DNA from: Phenylobacterium sp. LH3H17
Lineage (GTDB): Bacteria > Pseudomonadota > Alphaproteobacteria > Caulobacterales > Caulobacteraceae
Length of the DNA: 64,000 nucleotides
Direction of reading: 5' to 3'
Assembly: GCF_024298925.1 (NCBI RefSeq)
Contig: NZ_CP101283.1
Span: forward strand, 3,973,001 to 4,037,000
Part shown: in pieces, positions 26,695 through 36,372 of the stretch
Layout of the letters: each line of letters opens with the position of its first letter
Numbering within the stretch: the first letter of the stretch is position 1
Notes under the pieces: generated by a model
Seen by the model: the letters and a program-made list of their open reading frames with translations, nothing else
The model's database searches: none
What the model was told of the DNA's origin: nothing
Program-made: the position numbers and the translations under genes

Positions 26695-27318
26695 ATGCGC
26701 AAGCGGGTGAACCAGCTTCGGACCAACGACCCCACGGGCATGCGCAACCGCGTGCTCGACGTCGCGGCGGGAGCATTCCAGGCCGCGGGCTACGGCGCCA
26801 CCAGCATGCACGACATCACCCGCCAGGCGGCGGTAAGCGGCGGCGCCCTCTATCACCACTTCCCCAGCAAGAAGGCCCTGGCCCTGGCGGTGATCTCCGA
26901 ACGCGTCGCCGCCGAGGTCGCGGAGACCTGGATCCAGGCGGTCCGGGAGGCGCCGAGCGCCGCGGCGGGAATTCTCGCGGTCTTCGGGCGCACCATCGCC
27001 CAGCTCGACGCCGCCGGGGCGGTGGGCGGCTGCCCGCTCAACAACCTGGCCCTTGAGCTGTCCCTGGCCGACGAGGATTTCCGCGGCGCCATCGCGGCCG
27101 AATACGACGCCTGGCGGCAGGCCTTGGCCGAGCGGCTGAGGCAGGACGCCGCCGCGGGACATGCGCCGTTCGCCGCCCAGGACCCGGAAGGCTTCGCCAC
27201 CGTCGTGGTGGCGATGTTCTCCGGCGCCATGGCCATCGCCAAGGCCGAGCAGAGGTCGTCCGCCCTGCGGGCCTGCGCCGATCAGCTGGCGATCATGATG
27301 TCCGGCCCGGGCGGCTGA
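26695..27318 (+). CDS. TetR/AcrR family transcriptional regulator
   Basis: This is a ligand-responsive repressor. The 207-residue protein has an N-terminal helix-turn-helix (NRVLDVAAGAFQAAGYGATS, then MHDITRQAAVSGGALYHHFP and SKKALALAVI), followed by a helical C-terminal domain with a CPLNNLALELS segment seen in TetR_C_6-type members. I chose ATG 26695 because GGGGAGCC precedes it and homology starts just beyond it; longer in-frame starts would cross the promoter and operator. It faces the NIPSNAP gene divergently and reads toward the convergent SDR gene, whose stop is 6 bp away. Confidence 0.87.
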   Translation: MRKRVNQLRTNDPTGMRNRVLDVAAGAFQAAGYGATSMHDITRQAAVSGGALYHHFPSKKALALAVISERVAAEVAETWIQAVREAPSAAAGILAVFGRTIAQLDAAGAVGGCPLNNLALELSLADEDFRGAIAAEYDAWRQALAERLRQDAAAGHAPFAAQDPEGFATVVVAMFSGAMAIAKAEQRSSALRACADQLAIMMSGPGG

Positions 27319-27324
27319 CCTGAT

Positions 27325-28203
27325 CTAGCCGGCCTGAACGTCCTCGACCTGGGCGGCGGCGAAGGCGGCGCGGCGCTCTTCCATCACGCGCTGGCGCTCG
27401 GCCCGCATCTCGGGGTCCCAGGAATTGCGCGGCCCGACGCCGAGGCCGCCGTCGACCAGCAGGTGGGTTCCAGTGACGAAGGCGCTCTCCTCGCTGGCGA
27501 AGAACAGCACGGCCGCGGCGATGTCGGCCGGCACGCCGGCCTTCTCGATCGGCTGGGTGTTGGGCGCGCTCTGGGCCATGGTCTGCTTGATCAGGGTCGC
27601 CAGGCCCGGTGAGACGGTCTCCGCCGGGGTGAAGATGTTGGTCAGGATCAAGCCGGGGCAGATGGCGTTGACCCTAATACCGTCGCGGGCCAGGTCGGCG
27701 GCCGCCACCCGGGTCAGGTGGATCACCGCGGCCTTGGCGGTGGAATAGGCGACCGGGCCGTAGCCCGCCTGGGTCCCGGCGATGGAGGCGGTGTTGATCA
27801 CCGAACCGCCGCCCCGGGCCTTCATGTGCGGGATGGCGTAGGTGATGCCCAAGGCCACGGAGCGCACCAGCAGGGCCTGGACACTGTCCCAGGCCTCCCC
27901 GGTCATGTCCTCGAAACGGTTGGGGGCGCCTCCCGCCCCGGCGTTGTTGAACAGGATGTCGATCCCGCCGAACCGGGATCCGGCCTCGTCCATCAGGGCC
28001 TTGATCTGGCTCTCATCGGTGACGTCGCAGCGGCGGTAGGCGACCTGGCCCTCGAACCGGGCGGCGAGCTCGGCGCCGGCCGCGTCCGAGATGTCGCCAA
28101 CCAAGACGCGGGCGCCTTCGGCCACGAACCGCTCGACGGTCCCGAGCCCGATTCCGGAGCAACCTCCAGTGATGACGGCGATCTTGCCTTTCAGCCGGTC
28201 CAA
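27325..28203 (-). CDS. Short-chain dehydrogenase/reductase (SDR)
   Basis: This is an NAD(P)-dependent oxidoreductase of unknown substrate. The 292-residue product has the classical SDR motifs TGGCSGIGLGT (cofactor), NNAG (about residue 88), INTASIAG (catalytic Ser), YSTAK (Tyr/Lys) and ICPGLILTNI. A C-terminal extension of about 35 residues is beyond the core. It starts with TTG at 28203: an in-frame TAG stands two codons upstream, and GGGAG lies 8-9 nt upstream, so no ATG alternative exists. The gene is divergent from the TonB receptor, separated by 353 bp. Confidence 0.87.
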   Translation of the reverse strand: MDRLKGKIAVITGGCSGIGLGTVERFVAEGARVLVGDISDAAGAELAARFEGQVAYRRCDVTDESQIKALMDEAGSRFGGIDILFNNAGAGGAPNRFEDMTGEAWDSVQALLVRSVALGITYAIPHMKARGGGSVINTASIAGTQAGYGPVAYSTAKAAVIHLTRVAAADLARDGIRVNAICPGLILTNIFTPAETVSPGLATLIKQTMAQSAPNTQPIEKAGVPADIAAAVLFFASEESAFVTGTHLLVDGGLGVGPRNSWDPEMRAERQRVMEERRAAFAAAQVEDVQAG

Positions 28204-28556
28204 GTCCTAGCTCCCTCGCCCTTGGGGCGCCGCTCTCCGACGCCGACCCCTTCAGCATCAGCCATTGGGGCGCCCGCCGCAAACCGAAAACTCGAAAATT
28301 GCAGCCGCCGAACCTGGTCGACCCGCGAGCGGGCGGTCCACGAACTGGGCAAGTCATGGCCAGCCGCCGCGGATGTTCCTTGCCAAGCCGCTCCTTGGCG
28401 TCCTGACGACCCAGGCGCGCGCGTTTTTCCCGACGTCTAGCCTTTGAGGTTTCAGCCTCGACACAATGTCCATTGACGCGCTGTCATCCGTACCTCACCC
28501 TCGAAAAAACGCAGTAATCGCGTGGCCTAAAGAGCCGTTGTCGGGGAGGACAATCA
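28204..28556. other. Long intergenic region between the SDR and TonB receptor genes
   Basis: This 353-bp stretch separates divergent genes and must hold both promoters. It contains a run of Gs before the TonB receptor start (GGGGAGGACAATC, a good Shine-Dalgarno) and a TTGACG (about 28474) without a clear -10 at 17 bp. I see no convincing gene, RNA or operator in it. A short A-rich AAAACTCGAAAATTG segment (about 28286) is unusual for this GC content. Confidence 0.6.
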
Positions 28557-31190
28557 ATGCGTCAGAGACTTTATCTCATGGCCACAAGTGCGTTGGCCGC
28601 TACAATCTTTACGAGTGTCGCACACGCCCAAACATCCGGCGGCGTGACGACTATCGAGGAACTGGTCGTCACGGCCGAGAAGCGCGAACAAAGCCTTCAG
28701 GACGTACCGGTCGCAGTCTCCGCCTACACCTCCGAAGCGCGTGACCTGGTGGGGATCAATTCCGTCCAGGACATGACCAACTTCACGCCTGGGTTGACGT
28801 ACAACAACTCCGGGGACCGCATCACGCTGCGCGGCATCGGCCGTATTTCCAATGTGCAGTCGGCCGACGGCGCGGTGGCCATCTATTCGGACGGCATCTA
28901 CGAGTCGACGACGTTCCAGGCCAGCAAGCCGCCGATGTTCGTCGATCGGGTGGAAGTCCTTCGCGGCCCGCAAGGCACCCTGTACGGACGCAACTCCATC
29001 GGCGGCGCGATCAACGTCATATCCAAGCGCCCGACCGAGGAATTCGAGGCCGAGATCCGCGCCACGGTCGCCAATTACGACTACACCCTCTTCCAGGGCA
29101 CGGTGTCGGGGCCGCTGTCGGACAGCCTGCGCATCCGCCTCAACGCCGGTTGGGAAAAGCAGCGCGACGGCTGGTACGACAACATCGTCCCGGGGATGCC
29201 CGACGAGGGCAACGTCATCGACCAGAACTATACCGAGCTCCAGCTCGACATGGACTTCGGGGAGAACCTCGAGGGCTGGTTCAAGATCACCCGCTACGAG
29301 TGGAACAACGGCGGCGGTGGTCTGGGCGGTCGCGCCGCCTATACGCCATCGCCCTTCAACACCACCCAGGAAGCGCCATCGATCTTCTTCCTGAACCAGG
29401 GCTACGCGTTCAGCGGCCAGGTGGGCGGCGTGGTCAACCCGTCCGGGACCTCGGTCAATCCAGCGATCAACGATCCGCGCAAGTTCGCCACCAACACGCC
29501 CTCGACGGTGAGCGTCGATGACACCTTCTTCGTGGCGACGGAATTCACCTACCACATGGAGAGCATGGACCTGCGCTACATCGGCGGCGGGGCGAAGTAC
29601 CACTACACCCTGATCGCCGACAACGATAACGGGCCGGTCAACCAGTACACGATCCCGCTGACCGGGACCGGCGCGTGCTCGACCTTCCTGGTCTCGATCG
29701 GCGTCTGCACGCCGCTGACCATCTTCCCCAAGGCGGTCACCGACTATCAGGAAGACAAGCGCTGGTTCAGCCACGAACTGAATCTGACCTCGACCCACGA
29801 CGGCGACTTCCAATGGCTGGGCGGCGCCTACTTCTACTACGAGCATTATAAGCAGCCGGTCTCGGTGCAGCTTCCCAACCAGCCCCAGTTCGCCACCCCG
29901 GTGAACGGGCCACGCAATCTGCAGCGCTACTGGTACGACACCCGTCCGGAGTTCAAGGACCGCTCCTATGCGGTCTTCGGCCAGGTCGACTGGCAGTTCA
30001 CCGAAACCCTGAAGGTGACCGCCGGCCTGCGCTATTCGCACGACCACAAGTTCGGCCAGGAAGAGGCGCGGCTGGTCTGCTTCGCCCTCGCCGCCTGCGG
30101 GACCTCGCCGCAACTCCTGGGCAGCTTCACTCCGGCCGTCGACATCACCGCCGCGGCCGTCGGTACGGGCCGCCGGCCCGACGGCACCCTGCTGCCCGGT
30201 GTGGCCGTCGCCACGGTCATCGATCCGGTCAGCGGCCTGGCCAAGCGGATCCTGGACGCCTCCTGGCAGGCGACCACCGGCACCATCGGCGTCGACTGGA
30301 AGCCTAACGACGACATCCTGGCCTACGCCAAGTTCAGCCGCGGCTACAAGGCAGGCGGCTTCAACTCCGGCATCGTCGCCCCCGTGGTGACCAACCCCTT
30401 CACCGACAAGGAAAGCAACAACGCCTTCGAGCTCGGCCTGAAGTGGAACTTCGCGCGCACCTTCCAGGCCAACATCTCGGCCTTCTATTACGACTACGAG
30501 AACTTCCAGGCGCCGGTGACCATCGTCAACAACACCGGCTCGGTCGGCACCGCCCAGACCCTGTTCTACAATATCCCCAAGGCCATCTCGAAGGGCTTCG
30601 AGATCGAGGCGGTCTGGACTCCGATCGACAATCTTCGGCTGCTGGCCACCTACGCCTACAACGACGCCTATATCGACGAGGCCTCGGGCATCGTCGACTC
30701 CACCGACCCCACCGCCGCCGCCCCCGGCGCGCGCCCCAGCGGACCGCCCAGCCCGACGACCGACATCTATACGGGCCGCAAGGAACAGGGGCAGGACCTG
30801 GCCGGCAACTCCCTGCCGCAGGCGCCGAAGAACAAGCTGGCGCTGAACGCTCTCTATTCGTGGGAGTTCTCGCCCGGGACCCTGATGGCCTCGGCCAGCT
30901 ACATCTACCGGGACAAGATGTACGGCTCGATCTTCACCCGCTCCTACAACGAGTCCCCATCCTGGGATCAGGTCGACCTGCGCCTGACCTGGACCGACGC
31001 CGATGACCGCTACACGATCATCGCCTACGGGAAGAACATCTTCGACGACCTGGGCTACTACGAGGGCTCCACCTCCACCCGTCGCGCCGGGATCAATCCC
31101 GCCGTCGGACCCGTGGTCCTAGGGATCAACACCACCTACGGCCTCACCCCGCCCCGCACCTTCGGGGTGGAGGTCCAGTACCGCTTCTAG
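28557..31190 (+). CDS. TonB-dependent outer-membrane receptor
   Basis: This is an outer-membrane active importer. The 877-residue protein has a signal peptide (MRQRLYLMATSALAATIFTS, then VAHAQ). The plug domain starts with the TonB-box-like EELVVTAEKREQSLQDVPVA and contains FVDRVEVLRGPQGTLYGRNS, then IGGAINVISKRPTEEFE. A 22-strand barrel follows, ending in the terminal aromatic VEVQYRF. The plug type is that of Caulobacter/sphingomonad receptors for varied organic substrates, not an obvious siderophore receptor. The strong GGGGAGGACAATCA supports the start. The neighbouring four symporters suggest an uptake route, but no substrate gene is linked. Confidence 0.93.
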   Translation: MRQRLYLMATSALAATIFTSVAHAQTSGGVTTIEELVVTAEKREQSLQDVPVAVSAYTSEARDLVGINSVQDMTNFTPGLTYNNSGDRITLRGIGRISNVQSADGAVAIYSDGIYESTTFQASKPPMFVDRVEVLRGPQGTLYGRNSIGGAINVISKRPTEEFEAEIRATVANYDYTLFQGTVSGPLSDSLRIRLNAGWEKQRDGWYDNIVPGMPDEGNVIDQNYTELQLDMDFGENLEGWFKITRYEWNNGGGGLGGRAAYTPSPFNTTQEAPSIFFLNQGYAFSGQVGGVVNPSGTSVNPAINDPRKFATNTPSTVSVDDTFFVATEFTYHMESMDLRYIGGGAKYHYTLIADNDNGPVNQYTIPLTGTGACSTFLVSIGVCTPLTIFPKAVTDYQEDKRWFSHELNLTSTHDGDFQWLGGAYFYYEHYKQPVSVQLPNQPQFATPVNGPRNLQRYWYDTRPEFKDRSYAVFGQVDWQFTETLKVTAGLRYSHDHKFGQEEARLVCFALAACGTSPQLLGSFTPAVDITAAAVGTGRRPDGTLLPGVAVATVIDPVSGLAKRILDASWQATTGTIGVDWKPNDDILAYAKFSRGYKAGGFNSGIVAPVVTNPFTDKESNNAFELGLKWNFARTFQANISAFYYDYENFQAPVTIVNNTGSVGTAQTLFYNIPKAISKGFEIEAVWTPIDNLRLLATYAYNDAYIDEASGIVDSTDPTAAAPGARPSGPPSPTTDIYTGRKEQGQDLAGNSLPQAPKNKLALNALYSWEFSPGTLMASASYIYRDKMYGSIFTRSYNESPSWDQVDLRLTWTDADDRYTIIAYGKNIFDDLGYYEGSTSTRRAGINPAVGPVVLGINTTYGLTPPRTFGVEVQYRF

Positions 31191-31210
31191 GCTTCGTTCG
31201 CGGAGATTCC

Positions 31211-31239
31211 ACGGGCGCGCCGGCCTCCGGCGCGCCCGT
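31211..31239 (+). terminator. GC-rich stem-loop after the TonB receptor gene
   Basis: A perfect 13-bp stem ACGGGCGCGCCGG / CCGGCGCGCCCGT closes a 3-nt CCT loop. It starts 20 bp after the receptor stop and is followed by TTCTGCTG. It is a strong structure with a poor T-run, probably ending the receptor transcript. Confidence 0.65.
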
Positions 31240-31669
31240 TCTGCTGTCGGCAGGGCGCTGGTTTCTTGGGCCCGGAATGTTCCTGAAACATTCCTGGCCG
31301 CGACGGCCAAGCCTTGCGGCGTAGGGCCTGGCCGAAGGCCTTTGTGTCAGGAATGTAAGATCAAAATCGTTGACGGTACGGAACGCGTCCCGCAGGCTTC
31401 CGCCATAGAAATTTGGACGCCGCGCCGTGCTTCAAGGGCCCGTCTGGCGACCGTCAATAAATTTGCCCGCGCGGTCGGCCGCGCGGCGGGAGGAGCGCAT
31501 TGGATCGCGGTCGCCACGCGCCGATCGTCCGTGGCCGCATTGCCGGTCCCGTCGCCGTCCGACCGACTCTGATCTTCGCCCAAACGATTATTGAACGCGC
31601 CACCGCTCGGCGCAGCCGGCCGCCGTGTTTTTCGGGATGCGGCCGGAGCCATTTCGCCTGGAGACCTGC
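31240..31669. other. Long promoter region of the symporter array
   Basis: This region of about 430 bp precedes the first of four symporter genes and contains a palindrome plus half-site (31274-31356), but no credible ORF or RNA. A TTGACG (about 31369) is present without an obvious -10 box. The A-rich segment near 31352-31368 (GTAAGATCAAAATCG) is unusual in this GC-rich DNA and could belong to the promoter. Confidence 0.5.
31274..31356 (+). promoter_or_regulatory. Candidate operator cluster upstream of the symporter array
   Basis: GGAATGTT-CCTGA-AACATTCC (31274-31294) is a perfect 8-bp inverted repeat. Reversed, its right half reads CAGGAATGT, and the same nine bases recur at 31348-31356, about 314 bp before the first symporter start. 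Repeated half-sites around a dyad suggest a transcription-factor binding region. Confidence 0.45.
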
Positions 31670-33184
31670 ATGACCGCGACGGCGACAATCATCGACCGCC
31701 CGCCACTCGGCTTCGCCACCAAGCTGCTCTACGCCGTCGGATCGGTCGCCAGCGCCGTGAAGCTTCGCAGCCTCTCTACCTTCCTGATGATCTTCTACAA
31801 TCAGGTGGTGGGCTTGCCGCCTCAGATGGTCACCTTCGTGCTGATGATCGCGCTGACCTTCGACGCCATCGTCGATCCGCTGATCGGCCAGATCTCGGAC
31901 AACTTCAAATCCAAGCTCGGCCGGCGTCACCCGTTCATGTACGCCGCCGCCGTCCCGTTCTCGGTGGCCTTCTTCCTGCTGTGGAATCCGCCGGTCGGCT
32001 GGTCGGACGAGGCCCTGGTCGGCTACCTGCTGGCCTGCCTGCTCACCCTGAGGTTTTTCGACACATTCTTCGAGCTTCCGCACAGCGCCTTGGCCCCCGA
32101 ACTGGCCAAGGACTACCACGAGCGCACCAGCCTGATTTCCATGCGCATGCTGTTCGCCGTGATCGGGGGCCTGGGCATGACCGTCATGGCTTACCAGGTG
32201 TTCCTCAAGGAGAACCCGGACGGCTCGGGCGGCGTGCTCGCCCGCGATGGCTATTTCGCCTACTCGGTCACCGCGGCGATCCTGGTGTTCACCGCCATCC
32301 TGGTCTCGACCCGCGGCACCCAGAGCCAGATCCCCTACCTGCGCGCGGCGCCGACCCGGAAGATCACCTTCAAGGGCATGGCCAAGGAGGTGGCCCACAC
32401 CCTCAACAACCGCGCCTTCGTCGTCGCCACTCTGACCGGCATGTGCATCGCCGTCGCCGCCGGCACGCGCGGCGGGCTGGAGATCTATTTCGGCCTCTAT
32501 TTCTGGGAGCTGAAGCAAAGCCAGCTCGCCCTGCTGACCATGATCAATGTGGCCGGCGCCACCGTCGGGGTGCTGCTGGCCCCTCAGGTCGCCAAGCGGA
32601 TGGGCAAGAAGTACGGCGCCATCACAATGTTCGCGAGCGCCCTCCTTGTCGGCATCTCGCCCGTCGTGGCCCGCCTGGCCGGCATCATGCCGCCCAATGG
32701 CACGGACCTGCTGTTCACCGTTCTGGTGGTCGAGACCTTCATCAACACGGCGCTGGCCGCCGCCACGGGGGTGATGCTGGTCTCTCTGGTCGCCGACGTG
32801 ATCGAGGACGCCGAGGTCAAGACCGGACGCCGGTCGGAAGGCCTGCTGCTCTCGGCCGACAACCTGTTCAAGAAGATCGTCTCAGGTGTCGGGGTCTTCG
32901 TCTCCGGCGCCATCCTGGCCTTCATCAACTTCCCGGAAAACGCCAAGCGCGGGGCCGTCGACCCCGAGATCATCCACAATATGGGCCTGATCTATATTCC
33001 CACGGTGGGCCTGCTCTACGGCCTGGGGATCGTCTGCCTGTTCGCCTTCAATATCGACCGGGCCAAGCACGAGGACAATCTGCGCCGCCTGCGCGAAACC
33101 GCCGAACAGGCAGGGGTGCTCGAGGAGGCCGCCTCGTCGACCAGCGTCGCAGGCGGCATCTCGCCCCTGGGCTCCAAAGCCTAA
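31670..33184 (+). CDS. GPH-family (MelB-like) cation:sugar symporter, array copy 1
   Basis: The glycoside-pentoside-hexuronide family couples solute uptake to Na+ or H+. The 504-residue protein has the family core: FDAIVDPLIGQISDN with the paired cation-site Asp residues (D-x3-D), GRRHPFMYAAAVPF, a LPHSALAPELAKDYHERT segment with the third Asp, and TGRRSEGLLLSADNLFKKIVS near the C-terminus, followed by a polar tail. The start at ATG 31670 has GGAG 6-7 nt upstream. It is the first of four similar genes in the same direction and is followed after 16 bp by copy 2. The substrate is unknown; a sugar or glycoside is a family-based guess. Confidence 0.85.
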   Translation: MTATATIIDRPPLGFATKLLYAVGSVASAVKLRSLSTFLMIFYNQVVGLPPQMVTFVLMIALTFDAIVDPLIGQISDNFKSKLGRRHPFMYAAAVPFSVAFFLLWNPPVGWSDEALVGYLLACLLTLRFFDTFFELPHSALAPELAKDYHERTSLISMRMLFAVIGGLGMTVMAYQVFLKENPDGSGGVLARDGYFAYSVTAAILVFTAILVSTRGTQSQIPYLRAAPTRKITFKGMAKEVAHTLNNRAFVVATLTGMCIAVAAGTRGGLEIYFGLYFWELKQSQLALLTMINVAGATVGVLLAPQVAKRMGKKYGAITMFASALLVGISPVVARLAGIMPPNGTDLLFTVLVVETFINTALAAATGVMLVSLVADVIEDAEVKTGRRSEGLLLSADNLFKKIVSGVGVFVSGAILAFINFPENAKRGAVDPEIIHNMGLIYIPTVGLLYGLGIVCLFAFNIDRAKHEDNLRRLRETAEQAGVLEEAASSTSVAGGISPLGSKA

Positions 33185-33200
33185 GTCCGGAGCCACAATC

Positions 33201-34733
33201 ATGACTGACGCATTCGCCGGCCTGCCGCCGCGCCCGCCCATCGGCCTCCGGACCAAGGTCCTCTACGGCCTGGGGGCAAGCGCCAACATCATCAAGCAGC
33301 GCGGGATCACCACCTTCCTGCTGCTGTTCTACAATCAGGTCGTGGGCCTGCCGCCGGCCATGGTGTCGACGGCGATCATGATCGCCCTGATCTTCGACGC
33401 CTTCGTCGACCCGACCATCGGCCAGATCTCGGACAACACCCGCTCCCGCTGGGGCCGGCGCCACCCGTTCATGTACGCCGCGGCCCTGCCTGTCGCGATC
33501 GCCTTCTACCTGATCTGGAATCCGCCGGTCGGCTGGGAGCAAGAAGCGCTGTTCGGCTACATGCTGGTCTGCCTGCTGACCATCCGGCTGTTCGACACCT
33601 TCTTCGAACTGCCGTCGTCGGCCCTGCTGGCGGAACTGACCGCCGACTACAACGAACGCACCAGCATGATCGCCATCCGCTCGTTCTGCGGCGTGACCGG
33701 CGGGCTGGTCATGCAGTTGCTGGTCTACCAGGTGTTCCTCAAGGAGAACGCCGACGGCACCGGCGGCCTTCTCGAACGCGAGGGCTGGCAGCTGTATTCC
33801 ATCGTCGCCGCCATCACGATCTTCACCATCATCCTGATCTCCAGCGCCGGCACGCACCACCAGATCCCCTACTTGCGCAAGCCACCGACCCGGAAGATCA
33901 CCATCGGCGCCATGCTGCGCGAGGTGGCCGCGACCTTGAACAACCGCTCCTTCGTGGTGCTGACCATCTCGGGCATGTTCATGAACGTGTCCCTGGGCCT
34001 CAAGACGGCGCTGGAGCTCTACTTCAACCTCTATTTCTGGGGCCTGACCCAGGGCCAGCTCGCGATCATGACCGTGACCGGCGTGGTCGCCAGCATCATC
34101 GGGGTGACGCTGGCGCCGATCATCTCGGGCAAGATCGGCAAGCGCTACGCCGCCATCAGCATGTTCTTCGGGGCGGTGATTGCCCTGCTGCTGCCCATCG
34201 GCCTGCGCATTCTGGGTGTCATGCCGCCGAACGGCACACCGCTGCTGTTCGGCATACTGATCATCGACTTCATGGCCAACGGGATCATGGCCATCATGAC
34301 CGGGGTCATGCTGCAGTCCATGATCGCCGACGTGGTGGAGGACTCGGAGGTCAAGACCGGCCGCCGGTCCGAGGGCCTGCTGTTCTCGGCCGACAACCTG
34401 TTCAAGAAGATTGTCTCGGGCGTCGGGGTCTTCGTCTCGGGGGTGCTGCTGACCTTCGTGGCCTTCCCGCAGGGGGCCAAGCCGAACGAAGTCGATCCGG
34501 AGCTGCTGCGTAATCTGGCGCTCATCTACCTGCCGACCATCGGCGGGTTCTACGCCGTCGCGATCAGCTGCCTGTTCCTCTACAAGATCGACAAGTCGGT
34601 TCACGAGGAAAACCTGCGCAAGCTGGCGGAGGGCGCGCTGGAGACCCGCACCACCGACGCCCAGATCGAAGCCGGCTCGCCGGCCGCGACCGGCCCCGCC
34701 GGAGATCTGTCGCCCATAACCCCCAGGCCCTGA
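33201..34733 (+). CDS. GPH-family cation:sugar symporter, array copy 2
   Basis: The 510-residue protein closely parallels copy 1: FDAFVDPTIGQISDNTRSRW, GRRHPFMYAAALPV, the PSSALLAELTADYNERTS segment and TGRRSEGLLFSADNLFKKIV. Copies 1 and 2 look more alike than either is to copies 3 and 4, suggesting a recent duplication. CCGGAGCC precedes the ATG. It follows copy 1 by 16 bp and probably shares its transcript. The C-terminal tail (about 45 residues, charged) may be cytoplasmic. Confidence 0.85.
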   Translation: MTDAFAGLPPRPPIGLRTKVLYGLGASANIIKQRGITTFLLLFYNQVVGLPPAMVSTAIMIALIFDAFVDPTIGQISDNTRSRWGRRHPFMYAAALPVAIAFYLIWNPPVGWEQEALFGYMLVCLLTIRLFDTFFELPSSALLAELTADYNERTSMIAIRSFCGVTGGLVMQLLVYQVFLKENADGTGGLLEREGWQLYSIVAAITIFTIILISSAGTHHQIPYLRKPPTRKITIGAMLREVAATLNNRSFVVLTISGMFMNVSLGLKTALELYFNLYFWGLTQGQLAIMTVTGVVASIIGVTLAPIISGKIGKRYAAISMFFGAVIALLLPIGLRILGVMPPNGTPLLFGILIIDFMANGIMAIMTGVMLQSMIADVVEDSEVKTGRRSEGLLFSADNLFKKIVSGVGVFVSGVLLTFVAFPQGAKPNEVDPELLRNLALIYLPTIGGFYAVAISCLFLYKIDKSVHEENLRKLAEGALETRTTDAQIEAGSPAATGPAGDLSPITPRP

Positions 34734-34839
34734 GCCACCCGGAGGACCGGCGCGCGGTTTCGCCGCGTTCGTAATTTTTCCCTTTTCGAAACGGCGTTTT
34801 GCCGCGAAGGTCGTACCGAAAATTCGAAAGGCGCGCGGC

Positions 34840-36372
34840 ATGAACCGTAGCCACAGGGAAGACGAAACGCCCATGACCGATATCGCCGCCGGCGCCGCGA
34901 CTCTCGTTCCGGCCCCCGCCAAGCTGGGCGTCCCCACCAAGATGCTCTACGGCTTCGGCTCGGTGGCGTTCGGGGTCGCGAGCCTCGGCCTCTCGTCCTC
35001 CCTGCTGCAACCCTACCTGAACCGGGTCATCGGCCTGCCGGCCCTGTGGGTGGGAACGGCGATCATGCTGTCCCTGATGCTGGACGCGGTGATCGATCCC
35101 GGCATCGGCCGTTGGTCGGACAAGCTGCGCACCCGCTGGGGCCGGCGCCACCCGTTGATGTACGCCTCGGTCCCCCTGGTCGCCATGGCCTGCCTCGGTT
35201 TCTGGAACTCACCGGCCGACTGGCCGCTGGAGGCGACCGGATTCTATCTGATCGGCATGCTGGTGCTGCTGCGGCTCTGCGTCAGCCTGTACGAGGTGCC
35301 GAGCGCGGCGCTGGCCCCCGAACTGACCACCGACTACCACCAGCGCACCAGCCTGTTCGGCTACCGCTACTTCTTCGGCGTGGTCGGGGGCCTGGGCATG
35401 AACGTCGTGCTCTACCAGGTCTTCCTGAGCCCGGCGGCCGGCGGCGTCCTCAACCGCGACGCCTACGCCCACTACGGTCTGCTGGCGGCCGCGGTGATGG
35501 CGATTTCGATCCTGGTCTCGGCCCTCGGCACGCACAATCAGATCCCGCGCCTCAGCAAGCCGGCGGTGCGCCAGATCAGCTTCCGCGAGGCGGTGAAGGA
35601 GGTGGTGAGCACCCTCAGCAACCGTTCCCTGGTGGTGGTCATGCTGTCGGGCCTCTGCTCGGGCATCGGCACCGGGATGAGCTACGCGCTCAGCCAGTAC
35701 TTCTATCTGGAGCTCTGGGGCCTTTCGGCCGCGCAGATCTCCTATCTGTCGGTGGCAGGCGCCCTCGCCTCGATCAGCGCGATCCTGATCGCCGGGCCGG
35801 CCTCGAAGGCGCTGGGCAAGAAGAACGCGATGCTGGTGCTGTTCTCCGCCTACTGGGTGACGTCGCTGCTGCCGCTGACCCTCAAGCTCGCGGGCGTGAT
35901 GCCCCCCAACAGTTCGCCGGCCGTGTTCCTGTTCCTGCTGGCGGACGGCTTCATCTACACCACCCTGGTGGTGGCCGGCCTGATCATCGTTTCCTCGATG
36001 ATCGCCGACGTGGTTGAGGACGCGGCGGTGAGGACCGGCGTGCGCTCCGAGGGCCTGCTGTTCGCCGCCAACGGCCTGCTGCCCAAGTTCACCGCCGGCA
36101 TCGGGGTGTTCGTGGCCGGCCTGCTGCTGACCCTGGTGGCCTTTCCGACCGGCGCGGCGCAGGGCGCGGTGGATCCGGCGATCATGCTGCGGCTGGTCTC
36201 GATCTACCTGCCGGTCATCGCCGTCATGAACGGCCTGTCGGTCCTGGTGCTGGTCTTCTACCGCATCGATCAGGACACCCATGAGCAGAACCTGGCCACC
36301 CTGAAGGAAGCGGCCGCGGATCTCGAGAAGGCCGCGGAAGTCGCGCCCGACCTGATCCCGCCTCGCGCCTAG
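34840..36372 (+). CDS. GPH-family cation:sugar symporter, array copy 3
   Basis: The 510-residue protein has LDAVIDPGIGRWSDKLRTRW, GRRHPLMYASVPLV, PSAALAPELTTDYHQRTS and the family's cation-binding Asp positions. The D-x3-D pair is kept, while the C-terminal motif differs (VRTGVRSEGLLFAANG instead of TGRRSEG). An alternative start ATG 34873 also has a purine-rich upstream AGGGAAG at about 11 nt; I kept the longer start because AAAGG lies 8 nt upstream. A 106-bp gap with AT-rich TTTTCGAAA repeats precedes it, so it may have its own promoter. It looks like a diverged paralogue. Confidence 0.82.
   Translation: MNRSHREDETPMTDIAAGAATLVPAPAKLGVPTKMLYGFGSVAFGVASLGLSSSLLQPYLNRVIGLPALWVGTAIMLSLMLDAVIDPGIGRWSDKLRTRWGRRHPLMYASVPLVAMACLGFWNSPADWPLEATGFYLIGMLVLLRLCVSLYEVPSAALAPELTTDYHQRTSLFGYRYFFGVVGGLGMNVVLYQVFLSPAAGGVLNRDAYAHYGLLAAAVMAISILVSALGTHNQIPRLSKPAVRQISFREAVKEVVSTLSNRSLVVVMLSGLCSGIGTGMSYALSQYFYLELWGLSAAQISYLSVAGALASISAILIAGPASKALGKKNAMLVLFSAYWVTSLLPLTLKLAGVMPPNSSPAVFLFLLADGFIYTTLVVAGLIIVSSMIADVVEDAAVRTGVRSEGLLFAANGLLPKFTAGIGVFVAGLLLTLVAFPTGAAQGAVDPAIMLRLVSIYLPVIAVMNGLSVLVLVFYRIDQDTHEQNLATLKEAAADLEKAAEVAPDLIPPRA

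Noticed and set aside
31347..31688. Minus-strand open frame in the symporter promoter region
   Set aside because: No Shine-Dalgarno, Arg/Pro/Ala-rich composition, and it crosses the operator-like dyad and the start of copy 1.
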